A DNA stretch of 64,000 nt from Acidimicrobiaceae bacterium (GTDB lineage Bacteria > Actinomycetota > Acidimicrobiia > Acidimicrobiales > RAAP-2): the NCBI GenBank assembly GCA_003151235.1, contig PLWZ01000071.1, positions 9,750 to 73,749 on the forward strand, in the 5' to 3' direction. The notes beneath the pieces were generated by a model. The model searched no databases. It saw only the letters and a program-made list of their open reading frames with translations, and had not been told where the DNA came from. This document shows, piece by piece, positions 24,360 to 31,582 of this stretch (position 1 is its first letter; each line of letters opens with the position of its first letter). The position numbers and the translations under genes were made by a program.

Positions 24360-24375
24360 TAGGGCCGAAGGTCAC
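24360..24375. promoter_or_regulatory. DevR-type palindrome upstream of the GAPDH-por operon
   Basis: TAGGGCCGAAGGTCAC, 11 of 12 consensus positions, centred about 80 bp before the minus-strand start at 24287. Confidence 0.68.
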
Positions 24376-24556
24376 TCTGCGTCACATTCCGCTGGTTGCC
24401 ACGACGGACCTGCAAGAGGGCATGGCGTGGTTGAGAGGTGACCCCCGACCTTGAGGATCTTGCACCCACCGGTGGCGAAGACAGGGAGCTAGGTGCCCTC
24501 GGCCGAGGGCCTCGGTGTCCGTCCGATTGCTCGAGTGGGTCCCCTTCGGCGTCGGT

Positions 24557-25582
24557 TCACCAGCCGGTTCGGTTTTCCAGGACGGCGGCCCCGTTAACTC
24601 TGTCGCGCCCAAGGTCCTCGAGGGCCTGGTCGGCCTGGTCCATCGGGTAGGAGGTGGCCGAGACCCGAATCGGGATCCGGGCTGCGATCTCCAGAAAGTC
24701 GTTGCCGTCACGACGGGTGTTGGCGGTGACGCTGCAGAGGGTGCGTTCCTCGAAGAGGTGCCTCTCGTAGTTCAAGGCTGGGATGTCGCTCAGGTGGATG
24801 CCGGCGATGGCCAGGACACCACCGCGGTCAAGGGCGGCCAAGGCCGGCCGGACCAGCGTCCCGACCGGGGCGAAGAGGATGGCGGCGTCGAGGGGTTCGG
24901 GTGGTGGGTCTGCCTCGTGGCCGGCGCTTGTCGCCCCCAGTTCCATGGCCAGCCGCTGGGCATCGACCGACCGGGTGAGCACATGGACCCGCGCCCCTTC
25001 GGCCAAGGCGACCTGGGCGGTGAGATGAGCCGAACCGCCGAAGCCGTAGATCCCGAGTCGCCCGCCCGGTGCAAGCTGAGAGCGGCGGAGGGCCCGGTAA
25101 CCGATGATGCCTGCACACAGCAGCGGTGCTGCCTCTTGGTCGGTGAAAGTGCCCGGGATGGCATAGGCAAAGCGCTCATCGACGACCACGTACTCGGCGT
25201 AACCACCGTCGAGGTCCCAGCCGGTGAACAGGGGCGCGATGCACAGGTTCTCTCGGCCGGCGGTGCAGAATCGGCACGTCCCACAGGTGTGGGCGAGCCA
25301 CGGGACGCCTATCCGATCTCCCTCTTCGAAGCGGGAGCAATCCGGACCGATCTCATCAACGACGCCGACCACCTCATGGCCCGGTATGACGAGGTGCTCT
25401 TTGGGGGAAAGATCGCCCTCGGCGAGGTGCAGGTCGGTACGACAGACACCACACACACGGACGTGGACGCGCAGCTGTCCTCTACCTGGACGCGGAATGG
25501 GCCGCTCGATGCGCCTCAATGGCTTGCCGCCGATTGGTCCGGGAGCGTCCACGGCCCATGCGTGCATCATTCCTGGTGTCAT
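24557..25582 (-). CDS. Zinc-dependent alcohol dehydrogenase (MDR family, AdhA-like)
   Basis: A 341-residue medium-chain dehydrogenase. Catalytic-zinc region CGVCRTDLHLAEGDL and VIPGHEVVGVVDEIG, structural-zinc cysteines in CGTCRFCTAGRENLC, a FTGWDLDGGYAEY block typical of propanol-preferring AdhA-type enzymes, and the Rossmann motif LGIYGFGGSAHLTAQVALAE. It could reduce acetaldehyde to ethanol to recycle NADH in hypoxia, or oxidise alcohols. The upstream palindrome (25644-25659) is weak. It lies 216 bases downstream of pgk on the same strand and could be a distal gene of that operon. Confidence 0.9.
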   Translation of the reverse strand: MTPGMMHAWAVDAPGPIGGKPLRRIERPIPRPGRGQLRVHVRVCGVCRTDLHLAEGDLSPKEHLVIPGHEVVGVVDEIGPDCSRFEEGDRIGVPWLAHTCGTCRFCTAGRENLCIAPLFTGWDLDGGYAEYVVVDERFAYAIPGTFTDQEAAPLLCAGIIGYRALRRSQLAPGGRLGIYGFGGSAHLTAQVALAEGARVHVLTRSVDAQRLAMELGATSAGHEADPPPEPLDAAILFAPVGTLVRPALAALDRGGVLAIAGIHLSDIPALNYERHLFEERTLCSVTANTRRDGNDFLEIAARIPIRVSATSYPMDQADQALEDLGRDRVNGAAVLENRTGW

Positions 25583-25643
25583 TCGTGAAACCCCGATCGA
25601 TTCTCAGTCCTCGACTGTGACGCGAACGGCCGGCACGCCGAGA

Positions 25644-25659
25644 TCGGCCCCAAGGCACG
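25644..25659. promoter_or_regulatory. Weak palindrome-like site upstream of the second alcohol dehydrogenase
   Basis: TCGGCCCCAAGGCACG keeps 8 of the 12 consensus positions and is centred about 69 bp before the start at 25582. It could be a decayed or low-affinity site, or chance. Confidence 0.25.
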
Positions 25660-25798
25660 TCCCCTGTCCTCGGTTCGCCACCATGGTGGGTCGGAACTGC
25701 TGACGGCAAATATGCACCGGCATTGGTACCAACCGCGATCGCCCGCACTCTCGGGCCGACCCGTCGGAGCGTCCGCGGAGGCCGCGGCCGGCGGCGGG

Positions 25799-27004
25799 TC
25801 AGCCGGGTCGTCGCGAGACGGCAGACCGTAGGGCGGCGAGGCCCGGCAGGTCCCCGTTCTCGAGGAACTCAAGGGTCGCCCCGCCACCACTTGAGATGTG
25901 GCCGATGCGGTCCTCCAGCCCGAACTGGTGGAGGGCGGCCGCGGTCTCGCCCCCACCGACCACCGAGAAGCCGGGCCCGGCCGCGACGGCCTCGGCGAGG
26001 GCGCGCGTGCCCGAGCAGAACCGTGGGTCTTCGAAGACCCCCATCGGGCCGTTCCACAGCACGGTGCCGGCCGAGGCGATGACCTGGGCAAACTGCCTGC
26101 TCGTGTCGGGGCCGATATCGAGGCCCTGGAATCCCTGGGGCAGGTCGGCCCCGAACCGGCCGACCGTCCCGGTGGGCGCGCCCACCGTGGCGACCACCCC
26201 GTCGGGGCCAAGCGCCACGACGTCGGTCGGGAGCTCGATCTCCTTGTGCAGACCGAGCAGCCGGCGGGCTTCGTCCAAGAGCTCGGGCTCGAGGTGCGAC
26301 GCACCGATGTCGTGACCGAGCGCGGCGAGGAACGTGAAGCACATGGCACCGCCCACGAGCACATGGTCGGCTCGTTCGGCGATCGACCTCAGCACGCCGA
26401 GCTTGTCCGCGACCTTGGCCCCGCCGATGACGGCGACGAAAGGCCGTTCCGGATCGAACAGCACCTTGGACAGGACCTCGACCTCGTGGCTGAGCAACCG
26501 CCCGGCGGCGCTCGGGAGAAGCGCCGGCGGTCCGACAATGGAGGCATGGCTCCGATGACACGAGCCGAAGGCGTCGTTGACGTAGTAATCGAACCCGTCG
26601 ACGAGCCGGCGCACGAAGTCGGGATCGTTCGCCTCTTCGCCCGGATCGAAGCGGAGGTTCTCCATGACCTCAACCCCCGGCACCAGGCGCTCCATGACCG
26701 TTCGTACCGGCGCCATCGAGTAACGCGGATCGACCTTGCCCTTGGGCCGGCCGAGGTGGCTGCACACCATGACCTCGGCCCCGTGGGCCAGGAGCCACTC
26801 GAGGGTGGGAACGCTGACCCGTAGCCGGAAGTCGTCGGCGACCTCGAAGCCGGCGGCAGCCTGGCGCAACTGCGCATTCAGGTCGGCTCGGACAAGGACC
26901 CGGCGGCCCGCCACCGGTGGAAGGTCCTCGAGCACCGGAAGCGCCGAGCGGTTCGGCGGCCGAATGCTCACCTCGATACCCCCACACACCTCGGCCCACA
27001 CCAA
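25799..27004 (-). CDS. pgk: Phosphoglycerate kinase
   Basis: A protein of up to 401 residues. Blocks: GRRVLVRADLNAQL, VMVCSHLGRPKGKVDPRYSM, VMENLRFDPGEEANDPDF, YVNDAFGSCHRSHASIVG, VAVIGGAKVADKLGVLRSIA, LWNGPMGVFEDPRFCSGTRA and the nucleotide-loop GGGETAAAL. It transfers phosphate from 1,3-bisphosphoglycerate to ADP, a substrate-level ATP step. The GTG at 27004 gives the longest form; a GTG at 26971 would give 390 residues and fits the family start better. The 47-residue protein gene lies 30 bases upstream in the same direction, behind two palindromes. Confidence 0.93.
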   Translation of the reverse strand: MVWAEVCGGIEVSIRPPNRSALPVLEDLPPVAGRRVLVRADLNAQLRQAAAGFEVADDFRLRVSVPTLEWLLAHGAEVMVCSHLGRPKGKVDPRYSMAPVRTVMERLVPGVEVMENLRFDPGEEANDPDFVRRLVDGFDYYVNDAFGSCHRSHASIVGPPALLPSAAGRLLSHEVEVLSKVLFDPERPFVAVIGGAKVADKLGVLRSIAERADHVLVGGAMCFTFLAALGHDIGASHLEPELLDEARRLLGLHKEIELPTDVVALGPDGVVATVGAPTGTVGRFGADLPQGFQGLDIGPDTSRQFAQVIASAGTVLWNGPMGVFEDPRFCSGTRALAEAVAAGPGFSVVGGGETAAALHQFGLEDRIGHISSGGGATLEFLENGDLPGLAALRSAVSRRPG

Positions 27005-27034
27005 CCTCGGGCAGCCAGGGCGCGCGATGCCGGC

Positions 27035-27178
27035 CTATCGACCGACAACGCCGAGGTCGCCCTCTCGGGCACTGAGAAGGTCTGATCTGGTCATGGCGAT
27101 CTCATCGAGGAAGTACGGGCTCAAGCTGAGCCGGCGGGTGCGGCTGTTCTTCGGCTGCTCAGTGGTCGGGCGTTGCAT
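27035..27178 (-). CDS. 47-residue conserved small protein (paralogue of 8345-8503)
   Basis: ATG at 27178 has a GAGGGGA ribosome site about nine bases upstream. The product has 47 residues with the core SLSPYFLDEIAMTRSDLL then SAR, matching the gene at 8345 (SLSPYFVEEVAMTRSDVL then RAR). The N-termini are basic and unrelated apart from a few Arg/Pro/Thr, and the tails differ. Like its paralogue it is first behind palindromes and directly precedes an enzyme of sugar catabolism, here pgk 30 bases downstream. A longer in-frame extension to 27331 would run through the palindromes and is rejected. Function unknown. Confidence 0.78.
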   Translation of the reverse strand: MQRPTTEQPKNSRTRRLSLSPYFLDEIAMTRSDLLSAREGDLGVVGR

Positions 27179-27252
27179 CGCTGGCTCCCCTCGGGTGGAC
27201 TGCTGCGGCCGGTGCCGTGACACCAATTGGACACCTCGAGGTGCCGGAGCTG

Positions 27253-27268
27253 TAGGGCCATAGGTCCG
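27253..27268. promoter_or_regulatory. DevR-type palindrome, proximal to the small gene and pgk
   Basis: TAGGGCCATAGGTCCG, 10 of 12 consensus positions, centred about 82 bp before the minus-strand ATG at 27178. Confidence 0.62.
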
Positions 27269-27274
27269 CGGGTG

Positions 27275-27290
27275 CATGGTCCAAAGGCCC
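27275..27290. promoter_or_regulatory. DevR-type palindrome, second in the pgk promoter
   Basis: CATGGTCCAAAGGCCC, 10 of 12 consensus positions, with its centre 22 bp upstream of the previous site (two helical turns). Confidence 0.58.
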
Positions 27291-27354
27291 CCCTTGGGCG
27301 GCACCGGCTGGGCGGGCGGCCAGGGCGTCACGACCTCGACCGACCCGCAGAGTC

Positions 27355-27370
27355 GGGACCATCGGCCCTA
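27355..27370. promoter_or_regulatory. DevR-type palindrome facing the plus strand
   Basis: Plus strand GGGACCATCGGCCCTA; the reverse TAGGGCCGATGGTCCC matches 11 of 12 positions. It probably serves plus-strand genes towards 27932, although 560 bases and a decayed frame lie between. Confidence 0.6.
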
Positions 27371-27459
27371 GCCCCTCTTCGGCGGGGGGCCCAGGATCGA
27401 GGCGTGGGACTCAACCGGGGTTTCAACGCGCGTCGAGCCCGAGATTGCAGCGGTGTGGC

Positions 27460-27820
27460 ATGAGCGCCGCCGCGACGGAGGGCGCCCTTCGTTGCGCCGG
27501 CGAGGACGTGACGCGGGCCGTCGAAGTCGATGCGCTGACCAAGCGCTACGGCGACATCGTCGCCGTAGACGCCTCCGGGGCCGAGGCCAGCTGGGCCTAC
27601 ACGGCATGGACGTCCGATGTAGCCCTCGAGATGTGGATCGACGTGCAGCCGGAACTGGTCGGGTTGGGCTTGGCCGGTTCGCTGCGCGGCCACCGCACCG
27701 AGGCTCCTCGCCGTCGCGTCGGGACTGGTCCGAGACGGCCACTGCGACTTCGAGCTCAGGACCCGGGACCTCGAGGTGTCCGACCCCGCTGGCGCCGAGG
27801 CGCTGATGGATCTCGAATGA
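27460..27820 (+). pseudogene. Possible gene remnants between the palindrome and the APH-AAA gene
   Basis: Two unconnected protein-like stretches occur. One frame from 27460 begins MSAAATEGALRCAGEDVTRA and includes VEVDALTKRYGDIVAVD, which resembles the first strand of an ABC ATPase but has no Walker A after it. Another frame ends at 27820 with RLLAVASGLVRDGHCDFELR then TRDLEVSDPAGAEALMDLE, which looks coding in composition but has no family I know. The most likely explanation is decayed or rearranged genes; a spurious reading is possible. Confidence 0.3.
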
Positions 27821-27931
27821 CGCGTCGCCCGGCCGGGCGGCCGGGTCGCTTGGTACGGCCCGGCGATCCCCGGTTTAGCCAGGTCGTGCGGACGATCACG
27901 CGATGAAGCTCGCCGCGCCCGGCTCTCGGCG

Positions 27932-29386
27932 ATGAGCGCGTCGCCCGACATCGCAGAGACCCACATCTCGCTCCTCTTCTTCGTCGGCGAACGGGTCTAC
28001 AAGCTGCGCAAGCCGGTCGACCTCGGGTTCGTCGACTTCCGGGAGCGGGCCGCCCGCCAGGCCGACTGCGCGCGCGAGGTGGCGCTCAACCGGCGGCTGG
28101 CGCCCGACGTCTACCTAGGTGTGGCCGATCTCGGGCTGAACGGCGAGCCGATCGACCACATGGTCGTCATGCGTCGCATGCCGGCCGAGCGTCGCCTGGC
28201 CGCGTTGGTCGCGATGGCCAAGTCGGGAGCCGGCGTGGACGAGTGGCTCGGGAGGGTGGCCGCGACGCTGGTTTCGTTCCATCGGGGGGCGCAGCGTTCG
28301 ACCGAGATCTCCGCCGCCGCGACCGCTCAGGCGCTGACGGCGAGCTGGGAGGACAATTTCGCCCAGACCGCCGCCTTTGTCGGCCCGGTGCTGGACCCGG
28401 CGGTCGACCGGGACATCCGAACCCTGGCGTTGCGGTGGCTCGACGGTCGGGAACCCCTGCTCAGGTCGCGGATCGCCGAGGGCCGGGTGTGCGACGGGCA
28501 TGGTGATCTCCAGGCCGAGGACATCTTCTGTCTCGATGACGGGGTCCGGATCCTGGATTGCGTGGAGTTCTCCGACGTGCTCCGCTACTGCGACGTCAGC
28601 GCCGACGTCGCGTTCTTGGCCATGGATCTCGAGCGGTTGGGCGACCCGGGAGCCGCCGCCGGCTTTGTGGTCGCCTACCGGGAGCTTGCCGGCGATCCCT
28701 TTCCGGAGTCGCTTCTCCACCATTACTGCGCCTCGCGTGCGTACGTCCGGGCCAAGGTGTCCTGCCTCCGGGCCGCCCAGGGCGCCGAGGCGGCCCGGGA
28801 CACGGCACGCCGGCTTCACGACCTGGCCCTCAGCTACCTCCGGAGGGCCCGCGTGGCGCTCGTGCTCGTGGGCGGCCTGCCGGGCTCTGGAAAGTCGACG
28901 CTGGCCCGGAGGTTGGCCGAGCGAAGCGAGTTCGTCGTCCTCCATTCCGATGAGATCCGTCGGGGATCATCGGACCCGACGAGCGAGGCCGCTCCCGCGT
29001 ACGGCGCCGGCCGCTACAGCGAGTCGACCACTGGCGCCGTCTACGCCGAGATGCTCGGTCGGGCCGCCGAGCTGGTCGGATTGGGCCGCTCGGTCGTCTT
29101 GGACGCGTCGTGGGTCGACCAGCGCCGCCGGGCCGCCGCGCTCGCGGTGGCGCGGCGCACCTCGAGCGATCTCGTCGAGCTGTGCTGCGACGTCGCCCCC
29201 GAGGTGGCCCGGGCGCGGATTCTGAGCAGGGCGTCCGGGCACGCCGACCTCTCCGAAGCGACGCCCGAGGTGCGGGCGCACATGGCCGCGGGCATGGATC
29301 CGTGGCCGTCGGCGACCGTCGTCGAAACCTCGGGGGAGCCGGCCGAGGTGCTGGCCCGGGCGCTCGAGATCCTCGACACCCGGTGA
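27932..29386 (+). CDS. Aminoglycoside-phosphotransferase-like kinase fused to an AAA/P-loop kinase (Rv2004c-like)
   Basis: A 484-residue protein. The N-terminal 300 residues have an APH-like kinase layout with VYKLRKPVDLGFVDF and the catalytic-loop equivalent CDGHGDLQAEDIF followed by VRILDCVEFSD. The C-terminal 170 residues are a P-loop kinase domain with Walker A VLVGGLPGSGKSTLARRLAE and VVLDASWVDQRRR. The same two-part layout is found in Rv2004c, a DosR-regulon protein of unknown substrate. The catalytic loop reads HGDLQAED rather than the usual HGDLHxxN, so phosphotransfer by the first domain needs testing. It is preceded by the palindrome at 27355, at some distance. Confidence 0.86.
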   Translation: MSASPDIAETHISLLFFVGERVYKLRKPVDLGFVDFRERAARQADCAREVALNRRLAPDVYLGVADLGLNGEPIDHMVVMRRMPAERRLAALVAMAKSGAGVDEWLGRVAATLVSFHRGAQRSTEISAAATAQALTASWEDNFAQTAAFVGPVLDPAVDRDIRTLALRWLDGREPLLRSRIAEGRVCDGHGDLQAEDIFCLDDGVRILDCVEFSDVLRYCDVSADVAFLAMDLERLGDPGAAAGFVVAYRELAGDPFPESLLHHYCASRAYVRAKVSCLRAAQGAEAARDTARRLHDLALSYLRRARVALVLVGGLPGSGKSTLARRLAERSEFVVLHSDEIRRGSSDPTSEAAPAYGAGRYSESTTGAVYAEMLGRAAELVGLGRSVVLDASWVDQRRRAAALAVARRTSSDLVELCCDVAPEVARARILSRASGHADLSEATPEVRAHMAAGMDPWPSATVVETSGEPAEVLARALEILDTR

Positions 29387-29547
29387 CGGACCGTGGCGCC
29401 CGAGGCCCTTGCCTCGAGGGACCCTCCGCCGTCGCGGCCGCCGGAGTGTAAGGCGGTCCGAGGCCCGGGCCGGTGATGCGGCGAATTGGGCCGATCGGCT
29501 CGGACTGGGTGGCAGGGCGAGCCGATCGGCGGTCGACGTCTGGTCAA

Positions 29548-30420
29548 TCAGCTGTTCGCCGAGGCTTCCGCAGGTGGAGCCTGAGTTCCGTTCGGTTCGG
29601 GGCTCCCCGGTGCCCGCTGGGAGGCCGACGCTGAGTCGAGTTTCACCGCAGCACCGGTCTCCCGGGAGAGGAACGCCCCCATCTCTTGGATGGTGCTCAT
29701 CAGCGGTCCGGGAAATATCACGGTCGAGTTCTTGTCGACGCCGATCTCGACGAGGGTCTGCAGGTTGCGAAGTTGGAGGGCCAGGGGGTGCGCCATCATG
29801 ATGTCGGCAGCTTCCCCGAGAGCGGTGGCCGCGAGGAACTCTCCCTCAGCGGCAATGATCTTCGCTCGCTTCTCCCGTTCGGCTTCGGCCTGGCGAGCCA
29901 TGGCCCGCTTCATCGTGTCAGGGAGCTGAATGTCCTTCAGTTCGACGAGCGTCACCAGCAACCCCCACTCGAGCGTTTCGACCTCGAGGATCTCTTTGAT
30001 ATCGACGTTGATGCGGTCCGTCTCGGCGAGAATCTCGTCGAGCGTGTGTTGGCCAACCACTTTGCGAAGCGTCGTCTGAGCGATCTGATTGATGGCGGCT
30101 TCGACGCTTTCGATGGCCACGACAGACTTGGTCGCGTCGACGACGCGGAAATACGCTACGGCCGACACGTCCACGCTTACGTTGTCCCGCGTGATGATGC
30201 CCTGCGATTGAATCGGCATGGTCACAATCCGGAGCGATACCTTCCGCAACACGTTGATGATCGGCAAGAGGACGACAAGACCGGGAGCCTTCTCCCCGGT
30301 GACGCGGCCGAAACGGAAGACGACGCCCCGTTCATACTGATGGACAACGTGCAGCGCGAGTGCAAGCAAGATGAGAACGAGCACTCCGGCTACGACAAGA
30401 CCTGCCACTAAACCTGCCAT
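29548..30420 (-). CDS. Slipin / SPFH (band 7) membrane protein
   Basis: A 290-residue prohibitin-like protein. One N-terminal membrane helix (residues about 4-24, VAGLVVAGVLVLILLALALH), then VHQYERGVVFRFGRVTGEKA, VLLPIINVLRKVSLRIVTMP, VSVDVSAVAYFRVVDATKSV and the coiled MARQAEAEREKRAKIIAAEG, which are hallmarks of slipins. These assemble at the inner membrane face and often associate with membrane proteases. It has its own palindrome about 134 bp upstream and is followed upstream by a site-2-type protease gene, also with a palindrome. Confidence 0.92.
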   Translation of the reverse strand: MAGLVAGLVVAGVLVLILLALALHVVHQYERGVVFRFGRVTGEKAPGLVVLLPIINVLRKVSLRIVTMPIQSQGIITRDNVSVDVSAVAYFRVVDATKSVVAIESVEAAINQIAQTTLRKVVGQHTLDEILAETDRINVDIKEILEVETLEWGLLVTLVELKDIQLPDTMKRAMARQAEAEREKRAKIIAAEGEFLAATALGEAADIMMAHPLALQLRNLQTLVEIGVDKNSTVIFPGPLMSTIQEMGAFLSRETGAAVKLDSASASQRAPGSPEPNGTQAPPAEASANS

Positions 30421-30545
30421 TTTCGTTCTCCCTTAAGTCGTCGTCTTGAGTCGTTGTCCTCACACCCGCCTAGCAACACGCGGTGCGCCGGTGCCGTTTC
30501 TCCAGACTCCGTCACCTCACGCTACGGATGGGTGCTTCGGGTAGG

Positions 30546-30563
30546 TAGGGTCCAACGGCCCTA
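30546..30563. promoter_or_regulatory. Perfect DevR-type palindrome upstream of the slipin gene
   Basis: TAGGGTCCAACGGCCCTA matches all 12 fixed positions read from 30546 and is a near-perfect dyad across 18 bp. Centred about 134 bp before the ATG at 30420. Confidence 0.7.
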
Positions 30564-30645
30564 TATGGACGGATCGGATGAGCTGGCGACGATGCCGTCG
30601 GCATCCGATGGGCATGGCCGATTCCGATGGGTATCGTGACGAACG

Positions 30646-31422
30646 TCACTCTTCATCACGCCTCGGGCGGTTGTTCTTGTGGTGTTCGCGTCGAGCGTTC
30701 TCCATCTCAGCGTTCGAACCCATCAGGACGAAGAGGCCGATGAGCACGAGCCAGAAGTCATAGAAGAGTCCGACTACGACCATGGCGCCCGCGGCACACC
30801 TTGAGATGCGGCTGGCCAGGAGCGTCGCCTCGAGGTTGCTCCGATTGCGGGCGAGGGTGGCCCGCAGCACCCGCCCACCGTCCATCGGCAGAGCCGGAAG
30901 AAGGTTGAACGCGCCGAGGAGAAGGTTCAACCACGCCAGGCGGGCCAACCAGCTTCCGGCAAACAGAGTCGGCGGCCAGACGTGGGCCCCCACGCCGAGA
31001 CCGACGCCCATTAGGGCCAGCCCGAGACCGAGGCTGGCGATCGGCCCGGCGATCGCCACTGCGAGCTCGTCGATCGGCGCCTCGGGCATCGCCTCGAGCT
31101 GAGAAAGCCCGCCAAGGGGGATCAAGATGATCCCGAGCACGCGGGCACCGCGCCGACGAGCGACAAGGCAGTGCGAGATCTCGTGTGCGACCACAAAGGC
31201 GAACAGCGCGACGATCCACAAGATCCCGTCTGCCACCGCCGTCCTGCCGAGGTCCCAGTTGACGACCACGACGAAGCCGATGAGCAGCGCAAACGTCCAG
31301 TGGACGCGAATTGGCATACCCGCGATGGATCCGATCGAGACGTTGTGCCCATGGGGACTCGCCGGTCTGTCCGGTTGGGTCCGTCCCGGCTGGCCATGGT
31401 CCTGGTCGTGGTCGATCGTCAC
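30646..31422 (-). CDS. Site-2 protease family zinc metalloprotease (M50, Rip3-like)
   Basis: A 258-residue integral membrane protease with about six hydrophobic segments. The zinc motif is FVVAHEISHCLVARRRG (HExxH read as HEISH), and the second ligand motif is NLLPALPMDGGRVLRATLA. There is no PDZ or CBS domain within this length. It resembles Rv2625c (Rip3), a DosR-regulon gene that sits beside the CBS gene Rv2626c in mycobacteria. Intramembrane cleavage of an anti-sigma factor or membrane-protein turnover are possible roles. The N-terminal 30 residues are His/Gln-rich and probably cytoplasmic. The palindrome at 31456 is 41 bp upstream. Confidence 0.92.
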   Translation of the reverse strand: MTIDHDQDHGQPGRTQPDRPASPHGHNVSIGSIAGMPIRVHWTFALLIGFVVVVNWDLGRTAVADGILWIVALFAFVVAHEISHCLVARRRGARVLGIILIPLGGLSQLEAMPEAPIDELAVAIAGPIASLGLGLALMGVGLGVGAHVWPPTLFAGSWLARLAWLNLLLGAFNLLPALPMDGGRVLRATLARNRSNLEATLLASRISRCAAGAMVVVGLFYDFWLVLIGLFVLMGSNAEMENARREHHKNNRPRRDEE

Positions 31423-31455
31423 GGCTCCAGCGTGTACCGGCGCGAACGGTCATGA

Positions 31456-31471
31456 CAGGGCCGAAAGTCGC
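31456..31471. promoter_or_regulatory. DevR-type palindrome upstream of the site-2 protease gene
   Basis: CAGGGCCGAAAGTCGC, 10 of 12 consensus positions, centred about 41 bp before the minus-strand ATG at 31422. Confidence 0.6.
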
Positions 31472-31539
31472 TAAAAGCCCGATCACGAGCGATGACGGCC
31501 CGCGGGAGCGGGGGATCGACTGACAGGGGGTCGCTGATA

Positions 31540-31555
31540 GAGGAATTGGCCCCTA
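31540..31555. promoter_or_regulatory. DevR-type palindrome upstream of PEP synthase
   Basis: Minus strand TAGGGGCCAATTCCTC, 10 of 12 consensus positions, centred about 35 bp before the GTG at 31583. Confidence 0.5.
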
Positions 31556-31582
31556 CCACTCCCGGACCCCACGGTCGATGCT

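Noticed and set aside
24515-25588. Plus-strand open frame of 357 codons
   Set aside because: Mirror of the alcohol dehydrogenase gene, which carries intact zinc and Rossmann motifs.
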